Program-made: the position numbers and the translations under genes
Notes under the pieces: model-generated
Database searches by the model: none
What the model was told of the DNA's origin: nothing
Seen by the model: only the letters and a program-made list of their open reading frames with translations
Shown here: one piece after another, positions 45,612 to 55,043 of the stretch
Layout of the letters: every line of letters begins with the position of its first letter
Numbering within the stretch: the first letter of the stretch is position 1
Assembly (NCBI RefSeq): GCF_000488215.1
Contig: NZ_KI530735.1
Span: 182,534-246,533 of the forward strand
DNA: 64,000 nucleotides
Direction: 5' to 3'
Source: Acinetobacter nectaris CIP 110549
GTDB lineage: Bacteria; Pseudomonadota; Gammaproteobacteria; Pseudomonadales; Moraxellaceae

Positions 45612-47312
45612 ATGTTGCACTATCAAATAGAATTTGACGATTATAAACAACACCTTATTCATGTAACATTACGATTTTTAGCCAATCCTTCTCAGGTATT
45701 GTGGATACCGACTTGGATTCCTGGCAGTTATTTAGTGCGTGAATTTGCCAAACATATTGAGTCTGTAAAAGCATATGATGAGGCTGGTCGTAACTTAACA
45801 ATAACAAAATTTGAAAAGAATAAATGGCGTTTACACAATACAGATCATGAATTGATCACCGTTGAATATGATGTTTATGCATATGATTTGTCTGTGCGTG
45901 GCGCATATGTCGATCAGCAACGTTTATATGTTAATCCAGCATGTGTATGTTTAGGTCTAGAAGCACAAGAAAATGTTGCCTGTGAAATTGAAGTTTTTGT
46001 TCCTGAAGCACTAAAACATTTTTCAATAGCTACAGGGCTAAAAGCGAAAAGTCTAGTGGCAGGACGCCATACGCTCTATGCAAAAGACTATATGCAGTTA
46101 ATAGATAGTCCATTTGAATTGGCAGCGCAAGACCGTTTTATATTTAATGTTGAGAATATTCCACATGAATTTGTTATCTCAGGAAAGCACACAACAAATT
46201 TAACGCGTTTGCAGCAAGATATTGAAAAGATTTGCCGAACAGAAATTCAAATGTTTGGCTCAGCACCATTTCAAAATTATGTTTTTATGACGATTGCGAC
46301 AGGCAATAGTTATGGTGGGTTAGAGCATCCGAATTCGACGAGTTTAATAACTCCGCGTGATGATTTGCCCAAGATAAATGAACCTGAAGAGCCTTCAGCA
46401 GCGTATCAACGTTTTCTTGGGCTTTGTAGTCATGAGTATTTTCACTCATGGTTGGTGAAATTTATTCGCCCTGAAAATTTTGCGAATTATGATTTAAATA
46501 AAGAGGGTTATACTTCTTTACTTTGGATTTTTGAAGGATTTACATCGTATTACGATGACCTTATTTTACTACGCAGTGGTGTGATTTCTCAGGATAGCTA
46601 TTTAAAACTGTTAAAAGCCCAAATTGACCGTTATTTACAAAATCCGGGACGCTATATTCAGTCTGTAACAGAGTCGAGTTTCGACACATGGATTAAATTT
46701 TATAGACCTGATGAAAATACGAATAATGCGGGTACAAGCTACTATAATAAAGGTGCTTTGGTTGCACTGTGCTTAGATTTAAGCTTAAGGAATCATGGTT
46801 CTAGTTTAGATGCTGTGATGCGCTGCTTGTATGAAAATGCACAGCAAGGCAAGCAGGTTAATGAGAAGACTATTTTCGAATTATGTCAAAAATTAACAGA
46901 TGAAGATTGGACAGAGCGTTTGAGCTTCCTTATTCATACGACAGAAGAACTGCCAATTGAAGCATTACTTTCGAGTGTAGGACTTTCTTATCAACTAGAA
47001 GCAGAAAAAAGCTTACCATTTGGTATGAAAACTATTGAAAAGTCTGAAGGAGTCGTTGTTCAGCAGGTACGCCGTAATAGTGCTGCTGCTCAAGCTGGTT
47101 TGTCTGCACATGATGTGATTATTGCTATTGATGGTATTAAAGCCACTGATCAGAAACTAATAAGCTATTCACAGCAACAAGAAACATTAGAAATGCACGT
47201 GTTTAGACGTGATGAGCTGCTATGTTTATCTATAGAAGGACAAAAAGTAGATTTAAATACAGTCGAACTTACTGTTGTAGATGAGCAAAAAGTCAAAAGC
47301 TGGTTGTCTTAA
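45612..47312 (+). CDS. M61-family glycyl aminopeptidase with PDZ domain
   Basis: This is a 566-residue zinc metallopeptidase. After a beta-rich N-terminal domain the active site is SHEYFHSW near 274-281 (HExxH) with a third zinc ligand expected in LLWIFEGFTSYYDD. A PDZ domain (about 475-545) contains EGVVVQQVRRNSAAAQAGLS. There is no signal peptide, so the enzyme is cytoplasmic. M61 enzymes release N-terminal glycine or alanine from peptides. It is a single gene with a symmetrical terminator. Confidence 0.9.
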   Translation: MLHYQIEFDDYKQHLIHVTLRFLANPSQVLWIPTWIPGSYLVREFAKHIESVKAYDEAGRNLTITKFEKNKWRLHNTDHELITVEYDVYAYDLSVRGAYVDQQRLYVNPACVCLGLEAQENVACEIEVFVPEALKHFSIATGLKAKSLVAGRHTLYAKDYMQLIDSPFELAAQDRFIFNVENIPHEFVISGKHTTNLTRLQQDIEKICRTEIQMFGSAPFQNYVFMTIATGNSYGGLEHPNSTSLITPRDDLPKINEPEEPSAAYQRFLGLCSHEYFHSWLVKFIRPENFANYDLNKEGYTSLLWIFEGFTSYYDDLILLRSGVISQDSYLKLLKAQIDRYLQNPGRYIQSVTESSFDTWIKFYRPDENTNNAGTSYYNKGALVALCLDLSLRNHGSSLDAVMRCLYENAQQGKQVNEKTIFELCQKLTDEDWTERLSFLIHTTEELPIEALLSSVGLSYQLEAEKSLPFGMKTIEKSEGVVVQQVRRNSAAAQAGLSAHDVIIAIDGIKATDQKLISYSQQQETLEMHVFRRDELLCLSIEGQKVDLNTVELTVVDEQKVKSWLS

Positions 47313-47317
47313 TATAT

Positions 47318-47347
47318 AAATAGGCATAGAAAAAGCTATGCCTATTT
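47318..47347. terminator. Bidirectional terminator, M61 / transthyretin-like
   Basis: AAATAGGCATAG (47318-47329) pairs with CTATGCCTATTT (47336-47347) around a 6-nt loop, with TTCTTTT after it. It separates the convergent peptidase and transthyretin-like genes. Confidence 0.87.
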
Positions 47348-47354
47348 TCTTTTA

Positions 47355-47759
47355 CTAATCAGCCGATTTATACGTGGAGTAACCATATTGGCTAATTGTA
47401 AGAGGAATCTGATAGTGGTCTGTACTGCCATCAATCACAAATACGATCGGAATTTCAGCATAGAAAGCACGCAAGTTTTTATTTTTAAACCAATCACCTG
47501 TTTTAAATGTAATTTTATAAATGCCTTTGTCTAGCGTTGTTTTTGTACTTGGGTAAAGTGTATCTAAACGACCTTTGTCATCTGTTGTACCTTCACCAAT
47601 TTTTGTCCATGTATTATTTTGTTGAGCTTCAAGTTCAACATTCATTTGTGTTGCAGGGCCACCTGTCTCAAGGTTTGTGACTTGTACACCAATCGGTGCA
47701 ATTGCAAAAGCCATGTGAGAAAAGATGAGCCCTGTCATCAGTGTGACTAGTTTCTTCAT
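47355..47759 (-). CDS. Exported transthyretin-like protein, degenerate 5-hydroxyisourate hydrolase
   Basis: From ATG 47759 (behind AGGA) this is a 134-residue periplasmic protein with signal peptide MKKLVTLMTGLIFSHMAFA. The rest is a transthyretin/HIUase fold: GVQVTNLETGGPA at the start, DDKGRLDTLYPST in the middle and PLTISQYGYSTYKSAD at the end. HIU hydrolases use His in the first motif (THVLD), Arg after DG, His before VPLLL, and a C-terminal YRGS. Here the two histidines are Gln26 and Gln117, the ending is YKSA, and only R64 is kept. So hydrolysis of 5-hydroxyisourate is doubtful. No other urate gene is nearby. Its real ligand is unknown. Confidence 0.82.
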   Translation of the reverse strand: MKKLVTLMTGLIFSHMAFAIAPIGVQVTNLETGGPATQMNVELEAQQNNTWTKIGEGTTDDKGRLDTLYPSTKTTLDKGIYKITFKTGDWFKNKNLRAFYAEIPIVFVIDGSTDHYQIPLTISQYGYSTYKSAD

Positions 47760-47869
47760 CGTTATCCTACATAAGTTAGGTTTACAATCTATCATACGGT
47801 TTCTTGCAAAAAATGCCGATATGAAAATGTAACTTCACGAATAAGACGACAAAATGAAGGGAGTGATCA

Positions 47870-48628
47870 CTATTTTCTAGATCTACCTCTACCTTTCTTT
47901 AAGTTCGGGCGTGTTGTGCCATTGGTAATACGACGTGGTCGTTGAGCATCTGTTTTAAAGATTTCGATCAGAACTTCTTCACGCTTTTTATTTTGCTTTC
48001 TCTTTTTAGGATCTTCACGTTTCCCTGATTTTTTAGCAGGCGCTTTGAGCTTTTCTATGACTGCTTTGTATTCAGGGTAAAGTAAAGGCTCAATTGAGCG
48101 TTTTTCTCCAGGTTGTAAGCCGAGTTCAATGAGATCAACAGAACCAATTTGTGTACGAATAAGGCGTAGTGTTGGGAAACCAACAGCAGCAGTCATACGA
48201 CGAACTTGGCGGTTACGACCTTCTGATATTTTAATTTCTACCCATGTGGTTGGAATGTTAGCACGGTAGCGAATAGGTGGGTTTCTTTCCCATAGCCAAG
48301 TTGGTTCTTCAATTATACGGACTTGAGCAGGTCGTGTTGGACCATCAATTAACTCTACGCCTGCGGTGAGTTTTTGAATTGCTTCTGCACTAAACTCACC
48401 TTCTACCTGAGCAAGATAGGTTTTATGTTGTTTGTTTTTTGGGTGAGTAATAAGCTGATTCAATCCACCTTGGTCTGTGAGTATGAGTAAGCCTTCTGAG
48501 TCACGGTCAAGACGTCCAGACACACGCAAGTCAGGGTCTGTAATAAACTCAGCCAATGTGGGGTGCTTTTCATCCTCTCTAAATTGAGAAAGGACATTAA
48601 AGGGTTTATTCAGTACAGTGATTTTCAT
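47870..48628 (-). CDS. rluE: 23S rRNA pseudouridine synthase, RluE-like
   Basis: This is a RsuA/RluB/E/F-family pseudouridine synthase. MKITVLNKPFNVLSQF starts the catalytic domain directly, with no S4 domain. The catalytic Asp is in GRLDRDSEGLLILT (about 38-51), and ISEGRNRQVRRM near 135-146 is the second hallmark. RluE modifies U2457 of 23S rRNA. A long basic C-terminal tail (about 200-252, KKSGKREDPKKRKQNKKR) is an addition that probably binds RNA nonspecifically. It is divergent from icd. Confidence 0.88.
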   Translation of the reverse strand: MKITVLNKPFNVLSQFREDEKHPTLAEFITDPDLRVSGRLDRDSEGLLILTDQGGLNQLITHPKNKQHKTYLAQVEGEFSAEAIQKLTAGVELIDGPTRPAQVRIIEEPTWLWERNPPIRYRANIPTTWVEIKISEGRNRQVRRMTAAVGFPTLRLIRTQIGSVDLIELGLQPGEKRSIEPLLYPEYKAVIEKLKAPAKKSGKREDPKKRKQNKKREEVLIEIFKTDAQRPRRITNGTTRPNLKKGRGRSRK

Positions 48629-48805
48629 GGGAATATCTGCTTTAACAAGAATGATGTATATGTATTGATTTTTTAAATGTAGATTATTTCCAAGCTAAAT
48701 AACATATTGTGTATATTTACTTTAGAATGATGACACATTTAAAAAAATGAAAATTGTTCGAAAGACAATAATTTAGTTCGCCAAATATAAAAGGGAGCCT
48801 GGCAA

Positions 48806-50062
48806 ATGGGTTATGAAAAGATTGTTGTACCAACAAGTGGTGACAAAATTACCGTAAATGCAGACCGTTCATGGAATGTTCCAAATCATCCAATCATTCC
48901 TTTTATTGAAGGTGATGGTATTGGTATAGATATTACACCTGCCATGAAAGAGGTTGTTGATGCTGCGGTAGAAAAGGCTTACGGTGGCGAACGCTCTATT
49001 GAATGGATGGAAGTATACTGCGGTGAGAAAGCAAATGCTAGTTATGGTACATATATGCCAGAAGAAACTTTTGCTGCTATCCGTGATTTTGTTGTTGCGA
49101 TTAAAGGCCCATTAACAACACCAGTAGGCGGTGGTATTCGCTCATTGAATGTAGCATTACGTCAAGAGTTAGACTTATATGTTTGTTCGCGTCCAGTGCG
49201 TTGGTTTGAAGGTGTACCTTCACCTGTGAAGCATCCCGAACAAACAGATATGACTATTTTTCGTGAAAACTCTGAAGATATTTATGCAGGGATTGAATGG
49301 AAAGCAGACTCTGACGAAGCGAAAAAAGTCATTAAATTCCTTCAAGAAGAAATGGGTGTGAAAAAAATCCGTTTCCCTGAAGGGTGTGGTATTGGTGTTA
49401 AACCTGTATCGAAAGAAGGTACACAGCGTCTCGTACGTAAAGCAATCCAGTTTGCAATTGATAATGATAAGCCATCTGTGACGTTAGTGCACAAAGGCAA
49501 CATTATGAAATACACAGAAGGTGCTTTTAAAGAGTGGGGCTATGAGCTTGCACAAGAAGCATTCGGTGGCGAGCTAATTGATGGTGGTCCATGGGTAAGT
49601 ATTAAAAATCCAAAAAATGGCAAAGAAATTGTCATTAAAGATGTTATTGCAGATGCTTTCTTACAACAAATTTTAATGCGTCCTGCGGAATACTCTGTAA
49701 TTGCGACATTGAACCTAAATGGTGACTATGTTTCTGATGCATTGGCTGCACAAGTGGGCGGTATTGGTATTGCACCAGGCGCAAACATTGGTGATGCAGT
49801 CTCTGTTTATGAAGCAACACACGGCACGGCACCAAAATATGCAGGTCAAGATAAAGTAAACCCAGGTTCAATTATATTATCTGCTGAAATGATGTTGCGT
49901 GATATGGGATGGACAGAAGCTGCTGACTTGATTATTAAGGGTGTTTCAGGTGCGATTTCTCATAAAACAGTGACTTATGACTTTGAGCGTCTAATGGATG
50001 GCGCAACACTGCTAAGTTGTTCAGAATTTGGTAAAGCAATTGTAAAAAATATGGATGCTTAA
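48806..50062 (+). CDS. icd: NADP-dependent isocitrate dehydrogenase
   Basis: Icd oxidises isocitrate to 2-oxoglutarate and CO2 with NADP+ in the TCA cycle. [17 protein letters not shown] near 31-47 is the N-terminal motif. The phosphorylatable serine region is [13 protein letters not shown] near 110-122, and the nucleotide site includes [20 protein letters not shown] and [13 protein letters not shown]. This is the homodimeric E. coli-like type (418 vs 416 residues). GGGAGCC precedes ATG 48806 as ribosome site. A terminator follows. An isocitrate-lyase or aceK gene is not nearby. Confidence 0.96.
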   Translation: MGYEKIVVPTSGDKITVNADRSWNVPNHPIIPFIEGDGIGIDITPAMKEVVDAAVEKAYGGERSIEWMEVYCGEKANASYGTYMPEETFAAIRDFVVAIKGPLTTPVGGGIRSLNVALRQELDLYVCSRPVRWFEGVPSPVKHPEQTDMTIFRENSEDIYAGIEWKADSDEAKKVIKFLQEEMGVKKIRFPEGCGIGVKPVSKEGTQRLVRKAIQFAIDNDKPSVTLVHKGNIMKYTEGAFKEWGYELAQEAFGGELIDGGPWVSIKNPKNGKEIVIKDVIADAFLQQILMRPAEYSVIATLNLNGDYVSDALAAQVGGIGIAPGANIGDAVSVYEATHGTAPKYAGQDKVNPGSIILSAEMMLRDMGWTEAADLIIKGVSGAISHKTVTYDFERLMDGATLLSCSEFGKAIVKNMDA

Positions 50063-50081
50063 GTCTGTATTAGATCTGAGA

Positions 50082-50108
50082 GGCCCTATCATTTGATGGG
50101 GCTTTTTC
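50082..50108 (+). terminator. icd terminator
   Basis: GGCCCTATC and GATGGGGCT pair with one G-U around ATTT and run into TTTTTCTTTC, about 20 bp past the icd stop. Confidence 0.8.
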
Positions 50109-50339
50109 TTTCTTATAATAATTTAAACTAAGCTTAGTAAGAAAAAAGAATAACGATATTTTGAATTTTTTATGATATATAAGTTGTTGTTTTTAAATTA
50201 AAAAATAATAATATGAAAATCTAATCTAACGTTATCAAAATTTTGAAGAAGAGAACGTCTCTCGTTAGTTATCTATTTACTTTATAATAAATGTTAATTA
50301 TATCTGATTTTGAGAATAGCCATCTGGCTAGGAGTTGCG

Positions 50340-51737
50340 ATGAGCATGCTACTTATCATAAACATTGCGGTGTTTGTGGTTTTACTACTGTTGCTTGCAC
50401 AAACACGTAAAACAACATGGAGTCTTTCTAAGAAAGTACTTTCAGGATTAGTACTGGGCGTACTGTTTGGATTGGGACTACATTTAGTTTACCCGACAGG
50501 TACTCAGGTTTTAACTGATTCGATTAGTTGGTTTAATATTGTTGGTAATGGTTATGTAAAACTTTTACAAATGGTTGTAATGCCACTGGTTTTTATTTCT
50601 ATTTTGAGTGCTGTTGCAAAATTACATATGGCAACGTCTTCTTTAGGGAAAATAAGCTTTCTTAGTATAGGTACGTTGCTTGTAACGACATTTATTGCAG
50701 CCTTAGTTGCTGTTTTTGTAACGCGACTTTTTGGTTTGACAGCAGATGGCTTAGTACAAGGTGCTGCTGAAACAGCACGTTTGAGTGCGCTACAATCTGA
50801 CTATGTTGGAAAAGTGACTGACTTAAGTGTTCCTCAGTTTATTTTATCGTTTATTCCAACCAATCCATTTGCAGATTTAACAGGTGCGAAACCAACTGCT
50901 ATTATTAGTGTTGTTATTTTTGCAGCATTCTTGGGTGTGGCAGCTTTACGCTTACTTAAAGATGATGAAGCAGCAAAAGGTAAGTATGTTTTAACGGCAA
51001 TAGATACCGCGCAAATGTGGGTCATGAAGCTTGTTCGTTTAGTTATGACATTAACGCCGTATGGTGTTTTTGCACTGATGACAAAAGTTGTTGCAAGTTC
51101 AAACTTGGCAGATATTTTAAAGCTTGGCGGTTTTTTAGCAGCTTCTTATGTTGGTATTGCCATCATGTTTGTCGTACATGCACTTATTTTGGCAGGTTCA
51201 GGGATTAATCCAATTCGGTTCTTCAAAAAAGTGTGGCCTGTGATTACTTTTGCATTTACAAGCCGTTCTAGTGCTGCAAGTATTCCAATGAATATTGAAG
51301 CACAAACCAACCGTATTGGTGTACCAGAGTCGATTGCAAGCTTTTCAGCATCATTTGGTACAACAATTGGTCAAAATGGCTGTGCAGGTTTATATCCTGC
51401 AATGCTTGCGGTAATGGTTGCACCAACAATGGGGGTAAACCCGTTAGATCCTTTATGGATATTGACTCTGGCTGGTATTGTGACCATGAGTTCAATTGGG
51501 GTAGCAGGTGTAGGCGGTGGAGCAACATTTGCTGCACTGATTGTATTGCCTGCATTAGGGTTCCCAATTACATTGGCTGCATTACTTATCTCAATTGAGC
51601 CATTAATTGATATGGGAAGAACGGCATTGAATGTGAATGGCTCAATGACAGCAGGTACATTTACAAGTCAGGTGATGGGGCTGACAGATAAAAGTAAATT
51701 TGATCAGGAAAATGATAAAGATCTCGTAAATAGTTGA
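50340..51737 (+). CDS. tcyP: L-cystine / dicarboxylate:cation symporter, TcyP-like
   Basis: This is a 465-residue inner-membrane symporter of the dicarboxylate/amino acid:cation (DAACS) family. It has eight helices and reentrant loops: [20 protein letters not shown] in the first half, [20 protein letters not shown] (a serine-rich reentrant loop), and [16 protein letters not shown] near the end. The wide second helix pair and sequence resemble YdjN/TcyP L-cystine carriers more than glutamate carriers. A strong AGGAG precedes ATG 50340. An in-frame TTG at 50310 lacks such a site. The terminator is shared with the start of the next frame. Confidence 0.82.
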   Translation: MSMLLIINIAVFVVLLLLLAQTRKTTWSLSKKVLSGLVLGVLFGLGLHLVYPTGTQVLTDSISWFNIVGNGYVKLLQMVVMPLVFISILSAVAKLHMATSSLGKISFLSIGTLLVTTFIAALVAVFVTRLFGLTADGLVQGAAETARLSALQSDYVGKVTDLSVPQFILSFIPTNPFADLTGAKPTAIISVVIFAAFLGVAALRLLKDDEAAKGKYVLTAIDTAQMWVMKLVRLVMTLTPYGVFALMTKVVASSNLADILKLGGFLAASYVGIAIMFVVHALILAGSGINPIRFFKKVWPVITFAFTSRSSAASIPMNIEAQTNRIGVPESIASFSASFGTTIGQNGCAGLYPAMLAVMVAPTMGVNPLDPLWILTLAGIVTMSSIGVAGVGGGATFAALIVLPALGFPITLAALLISIEPLIDMGRTALNVNGSMTAGTFTSQVMGLTDKSKFDQENDKDLVNS

Positions 51738-51755
51738 TCACTTGAAGTATATTAG

Positions 51756-51789
51756 AAGAGCAAATGTTTTAGCATTTGCTCTTTTTTTT
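51756..51789 (+). terminator. tcyP terminator
   Basis: AAGAGCAAATG (51756-51766) pairs with CATTTGCTCTT (51773-51783) around a 6-nt loop and runs into TTTTTT, directly before the ribosome site of the PhzF-type gene. Confidence 0.88.
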
Positions 51790-51801
51790 GAGGATATAAT
51801 A

Positions 51802-52617
51802 ATGAAGATGTACCAAGTTGATGCATTCACAACACAATTATTTAAAGGAAATCCTGCTGCGGTTATTGTACTCGATCAGTGGTTAGATGACGGTTTAATG
51901 CAACATATTGCGCTAGAAAACAATTTATCTGAAACGGCATTTGTAAAGAAAAATACATTAAATAATTACGATATTCGTTGGTTTACACCAACAGATGAAG
52001 TGCCATTTTGTGGACATGCGACATTAGCCAGTGCATTTATTTTGTTTCAAGAAGTTGAAGGGCTTGAATATATTGAATTTGAAACGCGTGAGTTGGGGAC
52101 TTTCTATATTCGACAAAAAAATGAAAAAGTTGTCATGAATTTTCCAATTTTAAGAGCAAAAAAATTAGAAGACTATCCTAAAGCATTAAATACTGCGTTT
52201 GACCTTCCATTTAAGCAAGTCTATTTAAATGATCAGGCTTATCTTATTGAGTATGACAGTGCTCAGCAGGTTTTAGATGTACAGCCAGACTTTTTTAAGT
52301 TGCGAGAAATTAGCTTAGCCTCAAAAGAAATTTACGGCAAAACACGTGATATTGTTATTACAGCACAGGGTCATAAGGACTATGACTGTATTAGCCGTTA
52401 TTTTGCACCTGCAATTGGTGTGAATGAAGACCCAGTTACGGGCTCAATTCATACAGCAATCATTCCGCTTTGGGCTGAGAAATTGGAAAAAGATGTAATT
52501 ACTGCCTATCAAGCCTCATCTAGAGGTGGTTGGCTATATGGTGAGATTTTGCCAAATGATCGTATAGAAATTTCAGGTCAGGCAAAATTATATATGGTTG
52601 CAGATATTCATATTTAA
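51802..52617 (+). CDS. PhzF-family isomerase/epimerase-like protein
   Basis: This is a 271-residue protein with two pseudo-symmetric domains of the diaminopimelate-epimerase fold. The catalytic glutamate E44 is in NLSETAFV. The other hallmarks are FTPTDEVPFCGHATLASAF near 60-78 and GVNEDPVTGSIHTAI near 207-221. Family members include phenazine PhzF and unknown-substrate enzymes; no phenazine gene is nearby. Start ATG 51802 follows GAGGAT. The longer frame from 51742 would pass through the terminator hairpin and is rejected. A peptide deformylase gene follows 12 bp later. Confidence 0.87.
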   Translation: MKMYQVDAFTTQLFKGNPAAVIVLDQWLDDGLMQHIALENNLSETAFVKKNTLNNYDIRWFTPTDEVPFCGHATLASAFILFQEVEGLEYIEFETRELGTFYIRQKNEKVVMNFPILRAKKLEDYPKALNTAFDLPFKQVYLNDQAYLIEYDSAQQVLDVQPDFFKLREISLASKEIYGKTRDIVITAQGHKDYDCISRYFAPAIGVNEDPVTGSIHTAIIPLWAEKLEKDVITAYQASSRGGWLYGEILPNDRIEISGQAKLYMVADIHI

Positions 52618-52629
52618 AAGGAATAACAT

Positions 52630-53112
52630 ATGGCTGAAGTGGTGTTGCCAATTGCACAAGATGGTGAAGGTATACTTAAGCTCATTGCAGCAAAGGTAAG
52701 TGCGAAAGAGTTCGGTTCATTATGGTTACGCCAGCTTGTGCAGGCGATGCAAATGACAATGAGATATCATCATGGCGTTGGGATTGCAGCACCACAGGTC
52801 TATGTTTCAAAAAGAATTATTATTGTGGCATCAAGACCTAATCCAAGATACCCTAATGCACCAGAAATGTCTGAAATTGTTATGGTTAATCCTGAAATCA
52901 TTACAAAGTCCAAAGAGAGTATTTTGGGGGAAGAGGGATGTTTGAGTGTTGTAGGAACACGAGGAAATGTCTTGCGTGCAGATAAACTTGTTGTTGAATA
53001 CTATACCGTGAAAGGTGAGAGAAGACAGCAGGATTTTACAGGGTTTCCCGCACGAATTATTCAGCATGAGATAGACCATCTAAATGGTATCTTATTTGTA
53101 AGTTATTTATAG
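52630..53112 (+). CDS. def: Peptide deformylase, short paralogue
   Basis: This metal-dependent enzyme removes the N-formyl group from new polypeptides. All three motifs are present: GVGIAAPQ (49-56), EEGCLS with metal ligand C104, and QHEIDH with H146, E147 and H150. The chain ends at residue 160, only ten residues after that motif, so the C-terminal helix of standard PDF (about 170 residues) is missing. It is co-transcribed with the PhzF-type gene, not with fmt, so it is probably a second deformylase beside the housekeeping one. Confidence 0.9.
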   Translation: MAEVVLPIAQDGEGILKLIAAKVSAKEFGSLWLRQLVQAMQMTMRYHHGVGIAAPQVYVSKRIIIVASRPNPRYPNAPEMSEIVMVNPEIITKSKESILGEEGCLSVVGTRGNVLRADKLVVEYYTVKGERRQQDFTGFPARIIQHEIDHLNGILFVSYL

Positions 53113-53303
53113 CTGTTTTCATTTTTTTGAAATATTTATCGTGCAAATTAAATAAAGTTAAATGAAATGAGATATTTAATTTGAAAAACTAAATAGCAAG
53201 CAAATTTTATAGAAAAATAACGATTGAAGGTTGTACTTTATTGAGTACACTTTTTGCTCTAAAAGGATGCAAAAGGTGGTTTTTTTCGTGCATAATAAAT
53301 AAA

Positions 53304-53325
53304 GTGTCATATAATTGTCACAATT
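53304..53325 (+). promoter_or_regulatory. PhoB box upstream of pit
   Basis: Two 11-bp direct repeats, GTGTCATATAA (53304-53314) and TTGTCACAATT (53315-53325), match the PhoB-box pattern of TGTCA repeats at 11-bp spacing and agree with the 18-bp consensus at 16 positions. The site lies 48 bp before the pit ATG. It predicts induction of pit by phosphate starvation. Confidence 0.8.
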
Positions 53326-53372
53326 AAATTAAACAATATGCATACCTATAAAGTATCGTCATATATGGCAGC

Positions 53373-55001
53373 ATGAAAATGAATACATCTTCTAAACAAG
53401 ATTCCGTACCTCCTGGTGCGATGAATAGTAAAAATGTAAATGTACCTACGCCTAAGTTTTTTATGCCGGTGTTCCTTACAATTATTATTTCTACACTTGT
53501 TTATATTGGATTTCAGCTCAATGCTGATCTTGCAAATGTTCCTCCCCTTAGCCTTTATTCTGTAATTTTATTATCTACAGCACTTTTTATTGCGTTAGGT
53601 TTTGAGTTTGTAAATGGCTTTCACGATACAGCGAATGCTGTTGCAACAGTTATTTATACAAATGCATTATCTGCACCAATTGCTGTGATGTGGGCAGGTT
53701 TCTGTAACTTCCTCGGTGTGTTATTGGCAAGTGGTGCAGTTGCATACGGTATTATTGCTTTACTTCCTGTTGAACTCATTATGAATGTAGGTAGTGGTGC
53801 TGGCTTTGCAATGGTATTTGCATTGTTAATCGCTGCTATCTTATGGAACTTAGGAACATGGTTCTTTGGTATTCCTGCTTCAAGTTCACATACAATGATT
53901 GGTTCAATTTTAGGTATTGGTATTATGAACCATATCTTAAATAGTGCGACAGAGGCAGGAACTAGCGGTATTGACATGGAACAAGTCATGAAAGTAGGTA
54001 AAGCACTTCTATTTTCACCGCTTATAGGTTTTGCGCTTGCTGCTGTCGTTTTCTTGCTTGTGAAATTTATTTTTAGAAAACAATTAGAATTATTTAAGGC
54101 GCCTGAAGGCACCAAACCACCACCTTTGGTTATTCGTGCGCTACTTATTTTTACCTGTACAGGTGTAAGCTTTGCACATGGCTCAAACGATGGTCAAAAA
54201 GGAATGGGGCTTATTATGCTTATTCTGATTGGCTTGGTACCGCTTGCGTATTCATTAAATAAAAATATAGATAGTAATCAGCTACAAGCATTTAAAGGCT
54301 TATCTCAAGAAGCGGCTGTTATTATTTCAGCAGATAATACGCAAAAATATAGCCGTACAGAAGCGAAAGATATTCTGACACGCTATATTCAAGAGAAAAA
54401 GGCAACGCCTGATGTTCTACCTGCACTTGCAAGTATTACCTATGGTTTAGGGCAAGATTTAGCGCCGTACAACTCTTTGAAAAATATTCCTGAGCAAAGT
54501 GTTAGTGATATTCGCAATGAAATGTATTTAAGTACAGCAACCTTTAAGGCACTTGGTAAACAAAAAGCTTTACCAGAGTGGAATGAAGCACAGCAGAAAA
54601 CGATTAAATCTTATCAAAAAGGGTTAGATGGTTTCTTACAATATATTCCAAACTGGGTGAAAGTTGCTGTTGCCTTGGCATTAGGTTTAGGAACAATGGT
54701 GGGTTGGAAGCGTATTGTAGTGACTGTTGGTGAAAGAATTGGTAAAGATCATATGACATATGGTCAAGGTTTATCTGCTGAGTTAGTTGCAATGACGACA
54801 ATTGCTGCTGCTGATGGTCTAGGTATGCCAGTTTCTACAACACACGTTTTAAACAGTGCTGTTGCGGGGACAATGGTTGCCAATAAGTCTGGTCTACAAT
54901 GGGCAACTATTAAAAGTATTATTTCAGCTTGGGTACTGACATTACCTGTAACGATCATATTATCTGGTAGTTTGTATTGGTTGTTTCTACATATTTTTTA
55001 A
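53373..55001 (+). CDS. pit: PiT-family phosphate transporter
   Basis: This is a low-affinity inner-membrane phosphate symporter. The two PiT signatures are GFEFVNGFHDTANAVATVIY near 69-88 and GMPVSTTHVLNSAVAGTM near 485-502; SFAHGSNDGQKGMGL lies near 267-281. A long hydrophilic loop of about 130 residues (about 300-430) separates the halves, as in PitA. Length (542) is slightly above E. coli PitA (499), mostly from the extended N-terminus. ATG 53379 is an alternative start. A PhoB box precedes it. The gene is single and converges with a rhomboid gene. Confidence 0.93.
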   Translation: MKMNTSSKQDSVPPGAMNSKNVNVPTPKFFMPVFLTIIISTLVYIGFQLNADLANVPPLSLYSVILLSTALFIALGFEFVNGFHDTANAVATVIYTNALSAPIAVMWAGFCNFLGVLLASGAVAYGIIALLPVELIMNVGSGAGFAMVFALLIAAILWNLGTWFFGIPASSSHTMIGSILGIGIMNHILNSATEAGTSGIDMEQVMKVGKALLFSPLIGFALAAVVFLLVKFIFRKQLELFKAPEGTKPPPLVIRALLIFTCTGVSFAHGSNDGQKGMGLIMLILIGLVPLAYSLNKNIDSNQLQAFKGLSQEAAVIISADNTQKYSRTEAKDILTRYIQEKKATPDVLPALASITYGLGQDLAPYNSLKNIPEQSVSDIRNEMYLSTATFKALGKQKALPEWNEAQQKTIKSYQKGLDGFLQYIPNWVKVAVALALGLGTMVGWKRIVVTVGERIGKDHMTYGQGLSAELVAMTTIAAADGLGMPVSTTHVLNSAVAGTMVANKSGLQWATIKSIISAWVLTLPVTIILSGSLYWLFLHIF

Positions 55002-55018
55002 TTGTTATTTGAATAGAT

Positions 55019-55042
55019 AAAAGGGCTGATATCAGCCCTTTT
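55019..55042. terminator. Bidirectional terminator, pit / rhomboid
   Basis: A perfect palindrome AAAAGGGCTGAT|ATCAGCCCTTTT is flanked by A and T residues. It lies 17 bp past the pit stop and abuts the convergent rhomboid stop at 55044. Confidence 0.88.
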
Positions 55043-55043
55043 T

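Noticed and set aside
47870..48030. Long basic C-terminal tail of the RluE-like protein considered as a frameshift
   Set aside because: The frame is continuous with normal codon use, and basic tails are common in this enzyme group.
51742..51801. Longer N-terminus for the PhzF-type protein
   Set aside because: The extra 20 codons run through a rho-independent terminator and start with a poor TTG. The ATG at 51802 has a good ribosome site.
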